Shown here: positions 5,841 to 13,679 of the stretch, in pieces
How the letters are laid out: each line of letters begins with the position of its first letter
Position numbering within the stretch: the stretch's first letter is position 1
NCBI GenBank assembly: GCA_002434915.1
Contig: DJLG01000082.1
Span: forward strand, 1-15,923
Source: Proteobacteria bacterium UBA6522
GTDB taxonomy: Bacteria > Pseudomonadota > Gammaproteobacteria > Steroidobacterales > Rariloculaceae
DNA: 15,923 nucleotides
Direction: 5' to 3'
The notes under the pieces: model-generated
The model's input: only the letters and a program-made list of their open reading frames with translations
Database searches by the model: none
Told to the model about the DNA's origin: nothing
Made by a program: the position numbers and the translations under genes

Positions 5841-8630
5841 TCACTCCAAAGAATAACGCTGCCATTTTTGGCCGTCCCTGCGCAACTCATAACTTGGCCA
5901 GTAACGCTTATCAAGCTTTAAAGTGATGACCTCAGATGTGTTATTTAAGGAAACTCTGTTCAGTCTGATCGGATCTCGATCACCAAGCCCATTTACCAAA
6001 CTAAGGAAGCTATCCAAATCTGGGGTTGGCTGCCCATTCACACTGACTATCCAACTCCCAGCATAAAGTCTTGAACGACTTGCAGGAGAACCAAGCCCAA
6101 AATGGGAAACATACACTCCTTTAGCCTCTATTCCTCTCTGCACAGCAATTGCTCTATGGGGTGCTTGGAGTAGAGCACCAGCCCAAGAAACAACCCGGTC
6201 AATTCCCTTTCCATCTAAAGCAACTGTTCGTACTCGCTCAGTCAATTCTTGGCCATCCCGGTAGACAGTTACGTCAACCTCAGGACTCTGTGATGCATTT
6301 TCTATCTCCCTGAAAGTATTCCAGACTTCGCCATTGACGCTGAGAATAATATCTCCTGCTCGAAAAAACTCCGATGCAGGGGAGCCAGCAACAGCACTAG
6401 AGACAGCAAGTACTTGTCGCCTCTGAGGATTATGTTGTTCGTACCGCCTTACCCAATCCTCGGGAAGTCCAAAATTCCGTGCCGATGCCAATGGCATCAA
6501 TCTCCACTCTACTTCCAGTGAATGTAATGGCTTATTAGACCTCATACTTTCTATCATATTAGCAATCAAATACGAGGGAACTCCCATATTAATCTGCCCA
6601 AAATCTCGCCCCTGCTGATAAGCAAAACTTGCCCAAAGTGCTTTAACCTGGGCGTTGGAATCAATAACAACACCATCAAATTCATCAGGCCCATTAACTA
6701 ATTCAATGGCTTCAAGGTTAGAGTCTCTGAAACGAAGTGTTCTGGATAAAGGAAGGTTTGCAGCTATTAAGGCACGGACGTCGCTTGGCTGAGAGATTAA
6801 TGTATGGTCAGCCTTCAGCCCAACAACTTCTATTTCATCACCTGGTTGAACCTCAGCAATTGAAAAATTAGCTGCTTTGACAGGAGTGTTTCCTATCAAA
6901 ACTGGATCATAGGATACGACTGCTAAATTGTGGAGTGGATGGATGTATTCAACCCTACCCGGTATTTCTAGCGAACCTGCAAAAGTTATACGAACATCAC
7001 CCAAAGCAACTGGTACTGTATTTCGATCAACAACAACCCAGCCTCTCTCCACATCAGCGATAACCCCTGTACCATAGTAATGTCGTTCTGAAACGCCAGA
7101 AACAGCATAAGGCAAGTCAAAATTAACTAGCACTAACGATGGCGTTATCTCCTGCACATTCCGGTTCCCTCGAAGAGGAAATGTCGTAGTTCCCACAGAT
7201 GGTTGTCTGAAAGATGGGCTATCAGCAATCACATCACATGGCCAAAAGCCTGACTTATCATCACGCCTACAACGCTGAGTTGGAAACCACCCACGGCTAT
7301 TTATTACCGATCTCTGACGTTCAATTTGTGGATCATCTAATTGGGAAAACCTCACGCTCGCTCTCTGACCCTCGGGAAGATTTTCAAGAATCTGTTGAAA
7401 ATCATCAAGGGTTTTCATGGGTTTACCATCCATACTGGTGATAAGACTGGCTCTTGGAATAGCTGAAGAACCAAAAGCATAACCAGGCCTGGCAACATAA
7501 ATACCAGAAACGCTACGATTAAAATGACGTGCTTGTTGGTATGAGAGAGGGTGAAATATTCCCTCCGCATATTCGATATATTCATCCGATGTTATCTGGT
7601 GTAGATCATCTACTAACAAAGACTGCCGCATTAAAACACCACCGCGTTCAATTTCAATCATCAGTTGACTACCGACGCGATTATCTAAGGTAGCTGCAAG
7701 CGGCACAAAGTTAACTACCAGGTCATTATCAACCCTCAGGACTATATCCCCTGGCTGAAGAAAAGAAGTAGTGCTCATACTAGGAATCACTTGCTCAACT
7801 ACGAGAAGCCCCGTCTGAGAGGGAAATGCTTCACGCATCATTAGTTCAGATTCTTCTGTTAAACCTAAACGACGCAATTCAGCATAGGGTTTACGAATAA
7901 ATTCAGTTTGAAGTGTTCCTCTCGGTACAGACTTATCTTCTTGTATTAGTCTTAAAGCCCTACGCACACGGTCAAGCGGCAGAAAAAAACTGGTTGCAGC
8001 TTGTGAGTTTGCTCCAGCATTTAACGCTACAACCCTACCCTGAATGTCAACAACTGGGGATCCAGAAGAACCTCCCGATGTACCAGATGCCGCCTGAAAA
8101 TAAAAAGTATTAAAATCATTGTAATTGCCACGGCCATAGTTAGGCGCTTGACGGTCTAGGCGTGCAATCGTACCTGCTAGAATCGATAGTTGTTCACCAG
8201 CATCATTTCCAATAACCCTTATATCTAGACCAATTTGAGCAGCTTCTGGAACCAATTCTAGTTCGCTAGGTTCTATGAACCTAAGATCCTCAGGATCATA
8301 CTTAAAAAACCCAAAATCATGCACAGGATCCCGATAAACAGGGATAAGATCTACCTCTTCTTGGTTTAAAAATACTGCTTGTGCGACCACGGGCCCTGGT
8401 GTTACCACATGCCGATTCGTCAATATAAGGCCTCGTTCAGCGTCAACAATAAAACCAGTAGCCTGGCTAGACTGATTGCGTTCTGTATCAAAAGCTCGCG
8501 TACTGTCCACCTGAATAGAAACCACGCCTGAAGATATCTTGTCTAAGGTCAAATTCCATGATGGTTCTTGGGCACCAGCGCTTGATACAGCCATGATTAC
8601 AATCAGTGGAAGTAATAGAATTTTTTTCAT
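5841..8630 (-). CDS. Secreted double trypsin-like/PDZ protease, Nma111/DEG7-like (one active, one degenerate protease domain)
   Basis: The protein has 929 residues from the ATG at 8630. It begins MKKILLLPLIVIMAVSSAGAQ, a clear signal peptide, so it is exported to the periplasm. Protease domain 1 (about residues 30-235) has the full HtrA-type triad: H74 in LTNRHVV, D105 in VHDFGFF, and S189 in GTSGGSSGSPVV. PDZ-like regions follow at about 250-345 and 350-440. A second trypsin-like fold at about 495-700 has lost the triad: N537 (VDRNTV), N568 (LHNLAVV), and about F651 in place of Ser. Two more PDZ-like regions lie at about 705-805 (FFRAGDIILSVNGE) and 820-910 (YAGSWIVSVNGQP). GGSSGSPV and the protease-PDZ-PDZ-pseudoprotease-PDZ-PDZ order match yeast Nma111 and plant DEG7 rather than DegP (about 450 residues). 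A GTG at 8651 would add seven residues (MSHTIVL). It is probably a periplasmic quality-control protease; its substrate is unknown. Confidence 0.88.
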   Translation of the reverse strand: MKKILLLPLIVIMAVSSAGAQEPSWNLTLDKISSGVVSIQVDSTRAFDTERNQSSQATGFIVDAERGLILTNRHVVTPGPVVAQAVFLNQEEVDLIPVYRDPVHDFGFFKYDPEDLRFIEPSELELVPEAAQIGLDIRVIGNDAGEQLSILAGTIARLDRQAPNYGRGNYNDFNTFYFQAASGTSGGSSGSPVVDIQGRVVALNAGANSQAATSFFLPLDRVRRALRLIQEDKSVPRGTLQTEFIRKPYAELRRLGLTEESELMMREAFPSQTGLLVVEQVIPSMSTTSFLQPGDIVLRVDNDLVVNFVPLAATLDNRVGSQLMIEIERGGVLMRQSLLVDDLHQITSDEYIEYAEGIFHPLSYQQARHFNRSVSGIYVARPGYAFGSSAIPRASLITSMDGKPMKTLDDFQQILENLPEGQRASVRFSQLDDPQIERQRSVINSRGWFPTQRCRRDDKSGFWPCDVIADSPSFRQPSVGTTTFPLRGNRNVQEITPSLVLVNFDLPYAVSGVSERHYYGTGVIADVERGWVVVDRNTVPVALGDVRITFAGSLEIPGRVEYIHPLHNLAVVSYDPVLIGNTPVKAANFSIAEVQPGDEIEVVGLKADHTLISQPSDVRALIAANLPLSRTLRFRDSNLEAIELVNGPDEFDGVVIDSNAQVKALWASFAYQQGRDFGQINMGVPSYLIANMIESMRSNKPLHSLEVEWRLMPLASARNFGLPEDWVRRYEQHNPQRRQVLAVSSAVAGSPASEFFRAGDIILSVNGEVWNTFREIENASQSPEVDVTVYRDGQELTERVRTVALDGKGIDRVVSWAGALLQAPHRAIAVQRGIEAKGVYVSHFGLGSPASRSRLYAGSWIVSVNGQPTPDLDSFLSLVNGLGDRDPIRLNRVSLNNTSEVITLKLDKRYWPSYELRRDGQKWQRYSLE

Positions 8631-8671
8631 AAGGACAATTGTATGACTCACAACACTCGCATGACCAGAAA

Positions 8672-8677
8672 ACTATA
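8672..8677 (-). promoter_or_regulatory. Possible -10 box for the double-protease gene
   Basis: On the minus strand TATAGT lies in the 99-nt AT-rich gap between gcvH and the protease gene. It would place the transcript start near 8665. That gives a leader of about 35 nt to the ATG at 8630, or about 14 nt to the GTG at 8651. No convincing -35 is seen at 17 nt. The protease may therefore have its own promoter rather than depend only on the ubi-gcvH operon. This is tentative. Confidence 0.3.
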
Positions 8678-8750
8678 AATATTCGTATTATTTATTTTTA
8701 ATGAAATCTAATGAATTTGATTAGCTTTACACCAGATTAAGATATTTTTA

Positions 8751-9146
8751 TCAGTCATCCATCTCAACAAGTAGTGCTATATAGCTCTCATTATTGAGTA
8801 ACTCTTCAAATTCTGCAGGGTGATCAGTCCTTAAACAGAACAACCAACCTTCTCCATATGGATCTGAATTTACAAGCTCAGGTGTATCTATCAGCGCTTC
8901 ATTTTTTTTAGTGATTGTTCCGCTTAAAGGACAATAAACATCGGATGCAGCTTTAACAGATTCTACAACTGCGCATTCATCACCCATTACCACCATATCA
9001 TCTATTTCTGGCAGCTCTACGAACACTAAGTTTCCTAAGGAGGCCTGTGCATAATCTGTAATGCCAACAATCAAAGTTCCATCATCCTGCTCAGAAACCC
9101 ACGTATGATCTTTTGTATACCTGAAATCGTTAGGTATCTCACTCAT
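8751..9146 (-). CDS. gcvH: Glycine cleavage system H protein (lipoyl carrier)
   Basis: GcvH carries the aminomethyl group on a lipoyl-lysine between GcvP, GcvT and lipoamide dehydrogenase during glycine breakdown to CO2, NH3 and methylene-THF. The 131 residues match the family's length of about 130. The protein starts MSEIPNDFRYTKDHTWV. The lipoylated lysine is K65 in the motif ESVKAASDVYCPLSG. It continues with the LINxxPY-type segment LVNSDPYGEGWLFCLR. The frame is open a further 20 codons upstream, to 9206. The ATG at 9146 is chosen because the strong Shine-Dalgarno AAGGAG is 8 nt before it and the H-protein fold begins there. It follows ubiI after 56 nt. In relatives gcvT sits between ubiI and gcvH and gcvP comes after; neither is here. 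Confidence 0.96.
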   Translation of the reverse strand: MSEIPNDFRYTKDHTWVSEQDDGTLIVGITDYAQASLGNLVFVELPEIDDMVVMGDECAVVESVKAASDVYCPLSGTITKKNEALIDTPELVNSDPYGEGWLFCLRTDHPAEFEELLNNESYIALLVEMDD

Positions 9147-9154
9147 TAGGCATA

Positions 9155-9160
9155 CTCCTT
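9155..9160 (-). promoter_or_regulatory. Strong ribosome-binding site of gcvH
   Basis: Minus-strand AAGGAG lies 8 nt before the ATG at 9146. It is the best Shine-Dalgarno in this operon, and it fixes the start of gcvH against the longer open frame beginning at 9206. Confidence 0.85.
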
Positions 9161-9202
9161 TGATACTTTTTAGGTTCATACAGGACTGAAAATTAAAGCC
9201 GC

Positions 9203-10441
9203 TCAAACTATAGGATTTATTGCCGCTCCTGGGAGTTGATTTCTATAACCAAGTGCCCTACGCATTATCTTAGATTTCACAAAGGGCATGGCGTCAAAAG
9301 CACTAAGTCCGATTGAACGAAGTGGTGGCATGAGATTCCCAGAAACACCGAAAAGTCTATGCAACACATCAAGAGCAAGAAGCATTTTTAGGTTATCTCC
9401 CTTCCTCTGGCGTTCATAACGACGTAACACACGCAAATCACCAGGATCCTCTCCTTTATGTAACGCCTCCAAAAGCACGTCAGCAACTACAGCAGCATCC
9501 ATAAGACCGAGATTCATACCTTGTCCTGCTAGTGGGTGTATTTTGTGAGCAGCATCACCAACAAGTACAACCCGATTACCGCAGTATTGATGGGCATGAG
9601 ATGCCTGAAGCGGAAAACTAGCACGCTTAGTAAACGAGGATATCTTTCCTAATACATTACCACTAGCACTCTGAAGTTTAGCCCTAAACTCAGAATCCCT
9701 AAGCTCACAAAGGGTCTTAGCATGATTGGACTTAGTAGACCAAACCACAGAACTACGCCCATCCGCTAGTGGCAAAAATGCTAGGGGACCATCTGGAAGA
9801 AATCTCTGCCAGGCAGTCTCCCCATGAGATTTTTCTGTCTCTATATGTGTGACGATAGCTTGCTGCTGATATGAGACCTTTGTGATAGGCATCTCAAGCA
9901 AATCACGAACGGTCGAAGAGCCACCATCAGCTGCAATTAAAATGGCAGCCGAAAGCTTTTCGCCTGTTGAAAGAGTTACATGAGCCTCTCTCTGTCGTAT
10001 ATCTATTGAGCTTAACTCGGCACCGAATGTAATTTTTACACCAGCGCGCTCTAGATTTTTTATTAACTCAACTCGTAGCAAGCTATCTTCAACAATATGT
10101 CCTAAGTCAGGCTCTCCCACTTCCGCGCTATCGAAGGTTACCGAACCTAAGCGAGCATCATATTTTCCCTGCCATACATGCATCTTTTCATAGGGAGAGG
10201 AGCGGCAAGTCGTTATCGATTCCCATACGCCCAGGCTATTAAGAATATTCTGTGAGACACGGGATAGTGCGTATACGCGTAAATCAAGGCTATCCCGAAA
10301 CCAGGTTGGTGCAGATCCTGAATCTACTAGATGTACATCAAATTTTTCTAATTTAGAGTTTGAACTTAGTAACGCGGCCACAGATAAACCCACAGGACCA
10401 CCGCCAACAACAACTACCAGGGGCCGCGTCTTTTTATTCAA
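9203..10441 (-). CDS. ubiI: FAD-dependent ubiquinone ring hydroxylase, UbiI-type (VisC)
   Basis: This is a flavoprotein monooxygenase of the UbiH/UbiI/UbiF family. UbiI hydroxylates C5 of 2-octaprenylphenol in ubiquinone synthesis, within the soluble Ubi complex. It has 412 residues (E. coli UbiI 400). An N-terminal Rossmann motif VVVVGGGPVGLSVAALL binds FAD. The late motif VGDAAHKIHPLAGQGMNLGLMDA contacts the flavin and is diagnostic of the family. UbiI-like middle segments are LRVYALSRVSQNIL, CRSSPYEKMHVW and LGHIVEDS. It begins with TTG at 10441, inside a TTGA overlap with the end of ubiH, so translation is probably coupled. UbiF- or UbiL-type regiospecificity cannot be excluded from sequence alone, but the position beside ubiH and gcvH favours UbiI. 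Confidence 0.88.
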   Translation of the reverse strand: MNKKTRPLVVVVGGGPVGLSVAALLSSNSKLEKFDVHLVDSGSAPTWFRDSLDLRVYALSRVSQNILNSLGVWESITTCRSSPYEKMHVWQGKYDARLGSVTFDSAEVGEPDLGHIVEDSLLRVELIKNLERAGVKITFGAELSSIDIRQREAHVTLSTGEKLSAAILIAADGGSSTVRDLLEMPITKVSYQQQAIVTHIETEKSHGETAWQRFLPDGPLAFLPLADGRSSVVWSTKSNHAKTLCELRDSEFRAKLQSASGNVLGKISSFTKRASFPLQASHAHQYCGNRVVLVGDAAHKIHPLAGQGMNLGLMDAAVVADVLLEALHKGEDPGDLRVLRRYERQRKGDNLKMLLALDVLHRLFGVSGNLMPPLRSIGLSAFDAMPFVKSKIMRRALGYRNQLPGAAINPIV

Positions 10442-11679
10442 GACACTAATGGCAAACCACGAGCCAACCTAGATAAACGCCCGGAAAGGCCCATTGTTTG
10501 CCGAGCAAGCATACCTTTTGCCCCAGGTATTAAATCAAACGCTACCAAACCCAAACTACGCGTTATTGCTAGTGGTCCTAACTTATAGCCAAATAGTTTT
10601 ATTAATCCATGGGTAAATTGTGCAACACGCTGTTGATCACCATACCGCCATGCCTGATAACTATCTAGAAAACATGAGTCCCCTAAATCAATTGTGTTGT
10701 TATTGCATTGAGCATCAACAAGAACCTCTGCAAGAGCTGCTATATCTCTGAGAGCAAGATTGAACCCCTGCCCAGCAACTGGGTGTAAGTTTAACGCCGC
10801 ATTCCCTACTAGAACGGCCCTGCTCGAAATCAGAGTATCGCTACGCACTCTTGTCAAAGGGTAAAAAGACCGTGAACCCACTCTGTTAATTCTGCCTAAT
10901 CGATTGCCAAAAGATTTTTGTAATTCTGCTGTAAACTCTTTATCTGATAAATCACTAATTATCTTTTTTTTCTCAGGACTCAGAGTCCATACAACACCTA
11001 CACGATTATGCCGAAGGGGCAAAAAAGCTAAAGGGCCAGAAGGCGTGAACCTCTCAAACGCTTGGCCACCATGTGGCACTTCTGTCTGACAATTAACGAT
11101 AACCGCCTGCTGGTCATAAACATCCGTTAGGACTGCAATGCCTAGTGACTCACGAACCTTAGATCTAATGCCATCTGCAGCAACCACTAATTTTGCCCTT
11201 ACTTCATGATTGCTATCGTCTATTTTAACTCTCGCAATGATTTCATCTGTTTTTATACTAAGGGAATCTAATTTCGCCGGCGCTAAACATGTAAGGGAAT
11301 CTAAACTTGAAAGCTTAGACCAAATTGTTCCACCTAATACTCGATTTTCAATTGTATAGCCTAAAGCCGAGACGCCTTCTTCCTCGGCAATGATCCTTGA
11401 CATTCCAAAGCGTCCACGTTCCGATATATGTATAGATTTGATAGGTTCGACTACCTCTAATAGGTCTTTCCAAAGACCAAGTCCTTGGAAAATTCTCTGA
11501 CTACCATTAGCTAAAGCAGTCACTCTGTCATCAAAGCTAGGTTGCCCAATAAAACCAGGGTTACGCTCCTCAAGTAAAACAGTTGAAATTTTTGCCTGAG
11601 AAAGCGCATAGGCTAGTGTCGACCCAACCAGGCCACCACCAACAATTAATACATCACAATGTGATTTATCGGAACTCAA
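10438..11679 (-). CDS. ubiH: 2-octaprenyl-6-methoxyphenol hydroxylase (FAD monooxygenase)
   Basis: UbiH hydroxylates C1 of the ubiquinone ring precursor, using FAD, NAD(P)H and O2. The 413 residues open with the dinucleotide-binding motif DVLIVGGGLVGSTLAYAL. UbiH-specific features include PSFDDRVTALANGSQRI (E. coli: PGFDGRAIALAAG), IKSIHISERGRFG, and the flavin motif VGNAALNLHPVAGQGFNLALRD. Here Asn replaces the Asp found in the UbiI paralogue, as in E. coli UbiH. It is paralogous to the next gene, ubiI. The start is TTG at 11679, within a TTGA overlap with the pepP stop, and the stop overlaps ubiI in the same way. Both arrangements suggest one polycistronic message. Alternative ATG starts are not available near the N-terminal FAD motif. 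Confidence 0.92.
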   Translation of the reverse strand: MSSDKSHCDVLIVGGGLVGSTLAYALSQAKISTVLLEERNPGFIGQPSFDDRVTALANGSQRIFQGLGLWKDLLEVVEPIKSIHISERGRFGMSRIIAEEEGVSALGYTIENRVLGGTIWSKLSSLDSLTCLAPAKLDSLSIKTDEIIARVKIDDSNHEVRAKLVVAADGIRSKVRESLGIAVLTDVYDQQAVIVNCQTEVPHGGQAFERFTPSGPLAFLPLRHNRVGVVWTLSPEKKKIISDLSDKEFTAELQKSFGNRLGRINRVGSRSFYPLTRVRSDTLISSRAVLVGNAALNLHPVAGQGFNLALRDIAALAEVLVDAQCNNNTIDLGDSCFLDSYQAWRYGDQQRVAQFTHGLIKLFGYKLGPLAITRSLGLVAFDLIPGAKGMLARQTMGLSGRLSRLARGLPLVS

Positions 11680-12983
11680 GATTGACCACCCATAAATGCT
11701 TCAATCTCTTCTGCACTAGAAGGTAAACGATCAGATAAAACCTCTGCCCCATTTCTAGAAAGAAACACATCATCTTCTAGACGAATACCTATCCCTTTCC
11801 AAGACTTCGAAATACCCCTTATATCTGGAGAAACATAGATTCCCGGTTCAACAGTCATAACCATACCTGGCTCTAATAACCGCGGATGATTAGCTATTTT
11901 ATAATCTCCAACATCATGTACATCTATACCCAACCAATGCCCGGTCTTGTGCATGAAGTAAGGAAGATAAGCTTTACTCTTTAATAGCGTTGATAATCTC
12001 CCTTTAAGAATGCCCACATCCCTGAGCCCACGAGTAATTTCTTTCACCGCAGCATCATGAGGATCATTCCAATGATTGCCCTGCTGTATCTGAGCTATAG
12101 CAGCACGGTTCGCCGCATAAACAATCTCATATAGTGCTTTCTGGTTTTCGCTAAATTGTCCGTTAACTGGAAACGTCCTAGTAATATCAGATGCATACAG
12201 CTCATATTCACAACCAGCATCGATAAGAATTAGATCGCCATCCTCTAAAACCGCATTATTTTCTGTGTAATGCAAAACACAAGCATTAGAACCAGAAGCC
12301 ACTATTGGTTGATAGGAGCACTCGGCGCCATGACATGCGAACTCATGATAAAACTCAGCAGCCAGTTCATACTCCTTCATACCTGGTTTACAGATTCTCA
12401 TGGCACGACTATGTGCTGCTTCTGCAATACGCGCCGAACGCTTCATCACTCTAATTTCACGAGCGCTCTTAAATAGACGCATTTCATGAACAAGGTGATC
12501 TAGCGTTATAAGTTCATCAGGAGCATGCCCACTCTGCCGTCTGGAGTGCAATCGGTTCATCCAGCCCAACAAACGTTGATCAAATTCCGCAATAACCCCC
12601 ATAGAGTAGTAGACTCGTTCATTCTCCTCGAGGAGCCCAGGTAAAATCTCTTCAATATCTTCAAGGGGAAATGCATCGTCAGCACCGTATTTTGATACAA
12701 CACCCTCAGGCCCAGCGCGCAGACCATCCCACATCTCGCGCTCCTTATCCCGTTCTCTACAGAACATTACGAACTCCCCTTGGCGCCGACCAGGAATCAG
12801 TACGGCTACAGCTTCAGGCTCACAAAACCCAGTGAGATAATAGAAATCACTATCTTGTCGATAGGAGTGGGTAACATCTCGACTGCGATTCCTCTCGGGG
12901 GCAGCGGCTATAACTGCAATGCCACCAAAGCCCATAAGCTCCATGAGAATTCGTCTACGTTTTTGAAATTCCTTAGGATGCAC
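11676..12983 (-). CDS. pepP: Xaa-Pro aminopeptidase (aminopeptidase P)
   Basis: PepP removes N-terminal residues that precede proline. It is a cytoplasmic, Mn-dependent pita-bread-fold metallopeptidase (M24B). The 435 residues are close to E. coli PepP (441). The N-terminal aminopeptidase P domain shows FQKRRRIL, APERNRSRD, YRQDSDFYYLTGFCEPEAV and FCRERDKEREMWDG. The metal ligands are D255 and D266 (LILIDAGCEYELYASDITRTF), H349 (KTGHWLGIDVHDVG), E379 (MTVEPGIYV) and E403 (IGIRLEDDVF), so all five are present. The start is GTG at 12983, 11 nt after the ygfB stop, with no strong Shine-Dalgarno. The pairing with ygfB and ubiH is conserved in gammaproteobacteria. Confidence 0.96.
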   Translation of the reverse strand: MHPKEFQKRRRILMELMGFGGIAVIAAAPERNRSRDVTHSYRQDSDFYYLTGFCEPEAVAVLIPGRRQGEFVMFCRERDKEREMWDGLRAGPEGVVSKYGADDAFPLEDIEEILPGLLEENERVYYSMGVIAEFDQRLLGWMNRLHSRRQSGHAPDELITLDHLVHEMRLFKSAREIRVMKRSARIAEAAHSRAMRICKPGMKEYELAAEFYHEFACHGAECSYQPIVASGSNACVLHYTENNAVLEDGDLILIDAGCEYELYASDITRTFPVNGQFSENQKALYEIVYAANRAAIAQIQQGNHWNDPHDAAVKEITRGLRDVGILKGRLSTLLKSKAYLPYFMHKTGHWLGIDVHDVGDYKIANHPRLLEPGMVMTVEPGIYVSPDIRGISKSWKGIGIRLEDDVFLSRNGAEVLSDRLPSSAEEIEAFMGGQS

Positions 12984-12994
12984 AGCTATACCAA

Positions 12995-13597
12995 TTAGTG
13001 AACGGTCTTTTGAACGGATGATGCTATACGGGCTTCTTCAAGCTCCTCAAATACAATCTGAACGCTTACTCGCACATATTCAACTAATTCTACCAAGGCA
13101 AAACCCGCATCGTTATCATCGACATCACCTTCACCCAAGCCAGCTTGACTAATTTCAGAAAAATCTTGAATTATTTCTGCTAATTCTCCGGACTCCATAT
13201 CGTCTGGCTTATTCTTATCAAAAGATATGCCACCAAGACTAAGGCCAAGAAGAAACCCATGACACCAAAGTGCCAAAGCACTTACTTGTTCTTGCAAATC
13301 GCAATTATCATCTGGTAGCAAAGGATAAAAATCTAGGTCGGCCCCTGTCAGCACCCCCCATGACTGAAGTTTTAATTCAAGCAATTGGGTTCGCGCAGCA
13401 TCAAGTTCATCATCCATATTACTAGCTTTTCCCAAACATTCATCAATCCAGGAAGCAACTGCCGTCGAATCTCCTAAACATAACAAACCACACATGCCCC
13501 CATGAAGTTCTGAAATGTCAACAGACACATTTGCACGTTCCATAGTCATGTGGATCTCATCATATTCAAAAATTTTATCAGCCAATGAGGTTCTCAA
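12995..13597 (-). CDS. ygfB: UPF0149 family protein (YgfB-like)
   Basis: This is a small cytoplasmic alpha-helical protein of the UPF0149/YecA family, about 200 residues. In Pseudomonas, YgfB has been linked to control of a programmed-lysis and AmpC regulatory route; here its role is unknown. Visible family features are SELHGGMCGLLCLG near the N-terminus, ALWCHGFLLGLSLGG in the middle, and EIIQDFSEISQAG with an acidic stretch before FALVELVEYVRVSVQ. It heads the leftward operon with pepP, ubiH, ubiI and gcvH. The first possible start is TTG at 13597, and another TTG lies at 13585. The segment YDEIHM aligns with the N-terminus of E. coli YgfB, so an ATG at 13549 would be too short. The start is therefore probably non-AUG. 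Confidence 0.88.
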   Translation of the reverse strand: MRTSLADKIFEYDEIHMTMERANVSVDISELHGGMCGLLCLGDSTAVASWIDECLGKASNMDDELDAARTQLLELKLQSWGVLTGADLDFYPLLPDDNCDLQEQVSALALWCHGFLLGLSLGGISFDKNKPDDMESGELAEIIQDFSEISQAGLGEGDVDDNDAGFALVELVEYVRVSVQIVFEELEEARIASSVQKTVH

Positions 13598-13606
13598 TTA
13601 ACAAAA

Positions 13607-13637
13607 AATATATTTCTTAATGCTACCACTGTGTCAA
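13607..13637 (-). promoter_or_regulatory. Probable promoter of the ygfB-pepP-ubiH-ubiI-gcvH operon
   Basis: On the minus strand a perfect -35 box TTGACA lies at 13637-13632. It is followed by AATATA at a 17-nt spacing or TATATT at 19 nt. The transcript would start near 13600, leaving almost no leader for the TTG at 13597 and about 15 nt for the TTG at 13585. It stands back to back with the plus-strand promoter. Confidence 0.5.
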
Positions 13638-13643
13638 ATCTTA

Positions 13644-13673
13644 TTGACCCCTTAAGCCCCACGGTTCTATAGT
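13644..13673 (+). promoter_or_regulatory. Sigma-70-type promoter of the TIGR02449-zapA-6S operon, abutting the start codon
   Basis: TTGACC (13644-13649) and TATAGT (13668-13673) are separated by 18 nt, both close to consensus. Six bases later comes the ATG at 13680, so the expected start site coincides with the A of the start codon. No Shine-Dalgarno could be transcribed, which suggests a leaderless message (inference). Confidence 0.6.
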
Positions 13674-13679
13674 TGACAA

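Noticed and set aside
7214..8113. Two plus-strand frames within the protease gene, at 7214-7441 and 7913-8113
   Set aside because: Both are antisense to conserved protease and PDZ segments and resemble no known protein.
9147..9202. Glycine riboswitch upstream of gcvH
   Set aside because: The gap is only 56 nt, too short for the tandem or single glycine aptamer, and no aptamer core was seen.
9147..9206. Twenty-codon N-terminal extension of GcvH
   Set aside because: The H-protein fold starts at the ATG at 9146, which has AAGGAG 8 nt upstream. The extension has no ribosome-binding site and merely overlaps the ubiI stop.
13673..13678. Perfect TTGACA just before the ATG at 13680 as a -35 box
   Set aside because: No acceptable -10 lies 16-18 nt downstream. 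Transcription from it would start inside the coding sequence. TTGACC-18-TATAGT upstream is the better promoter.
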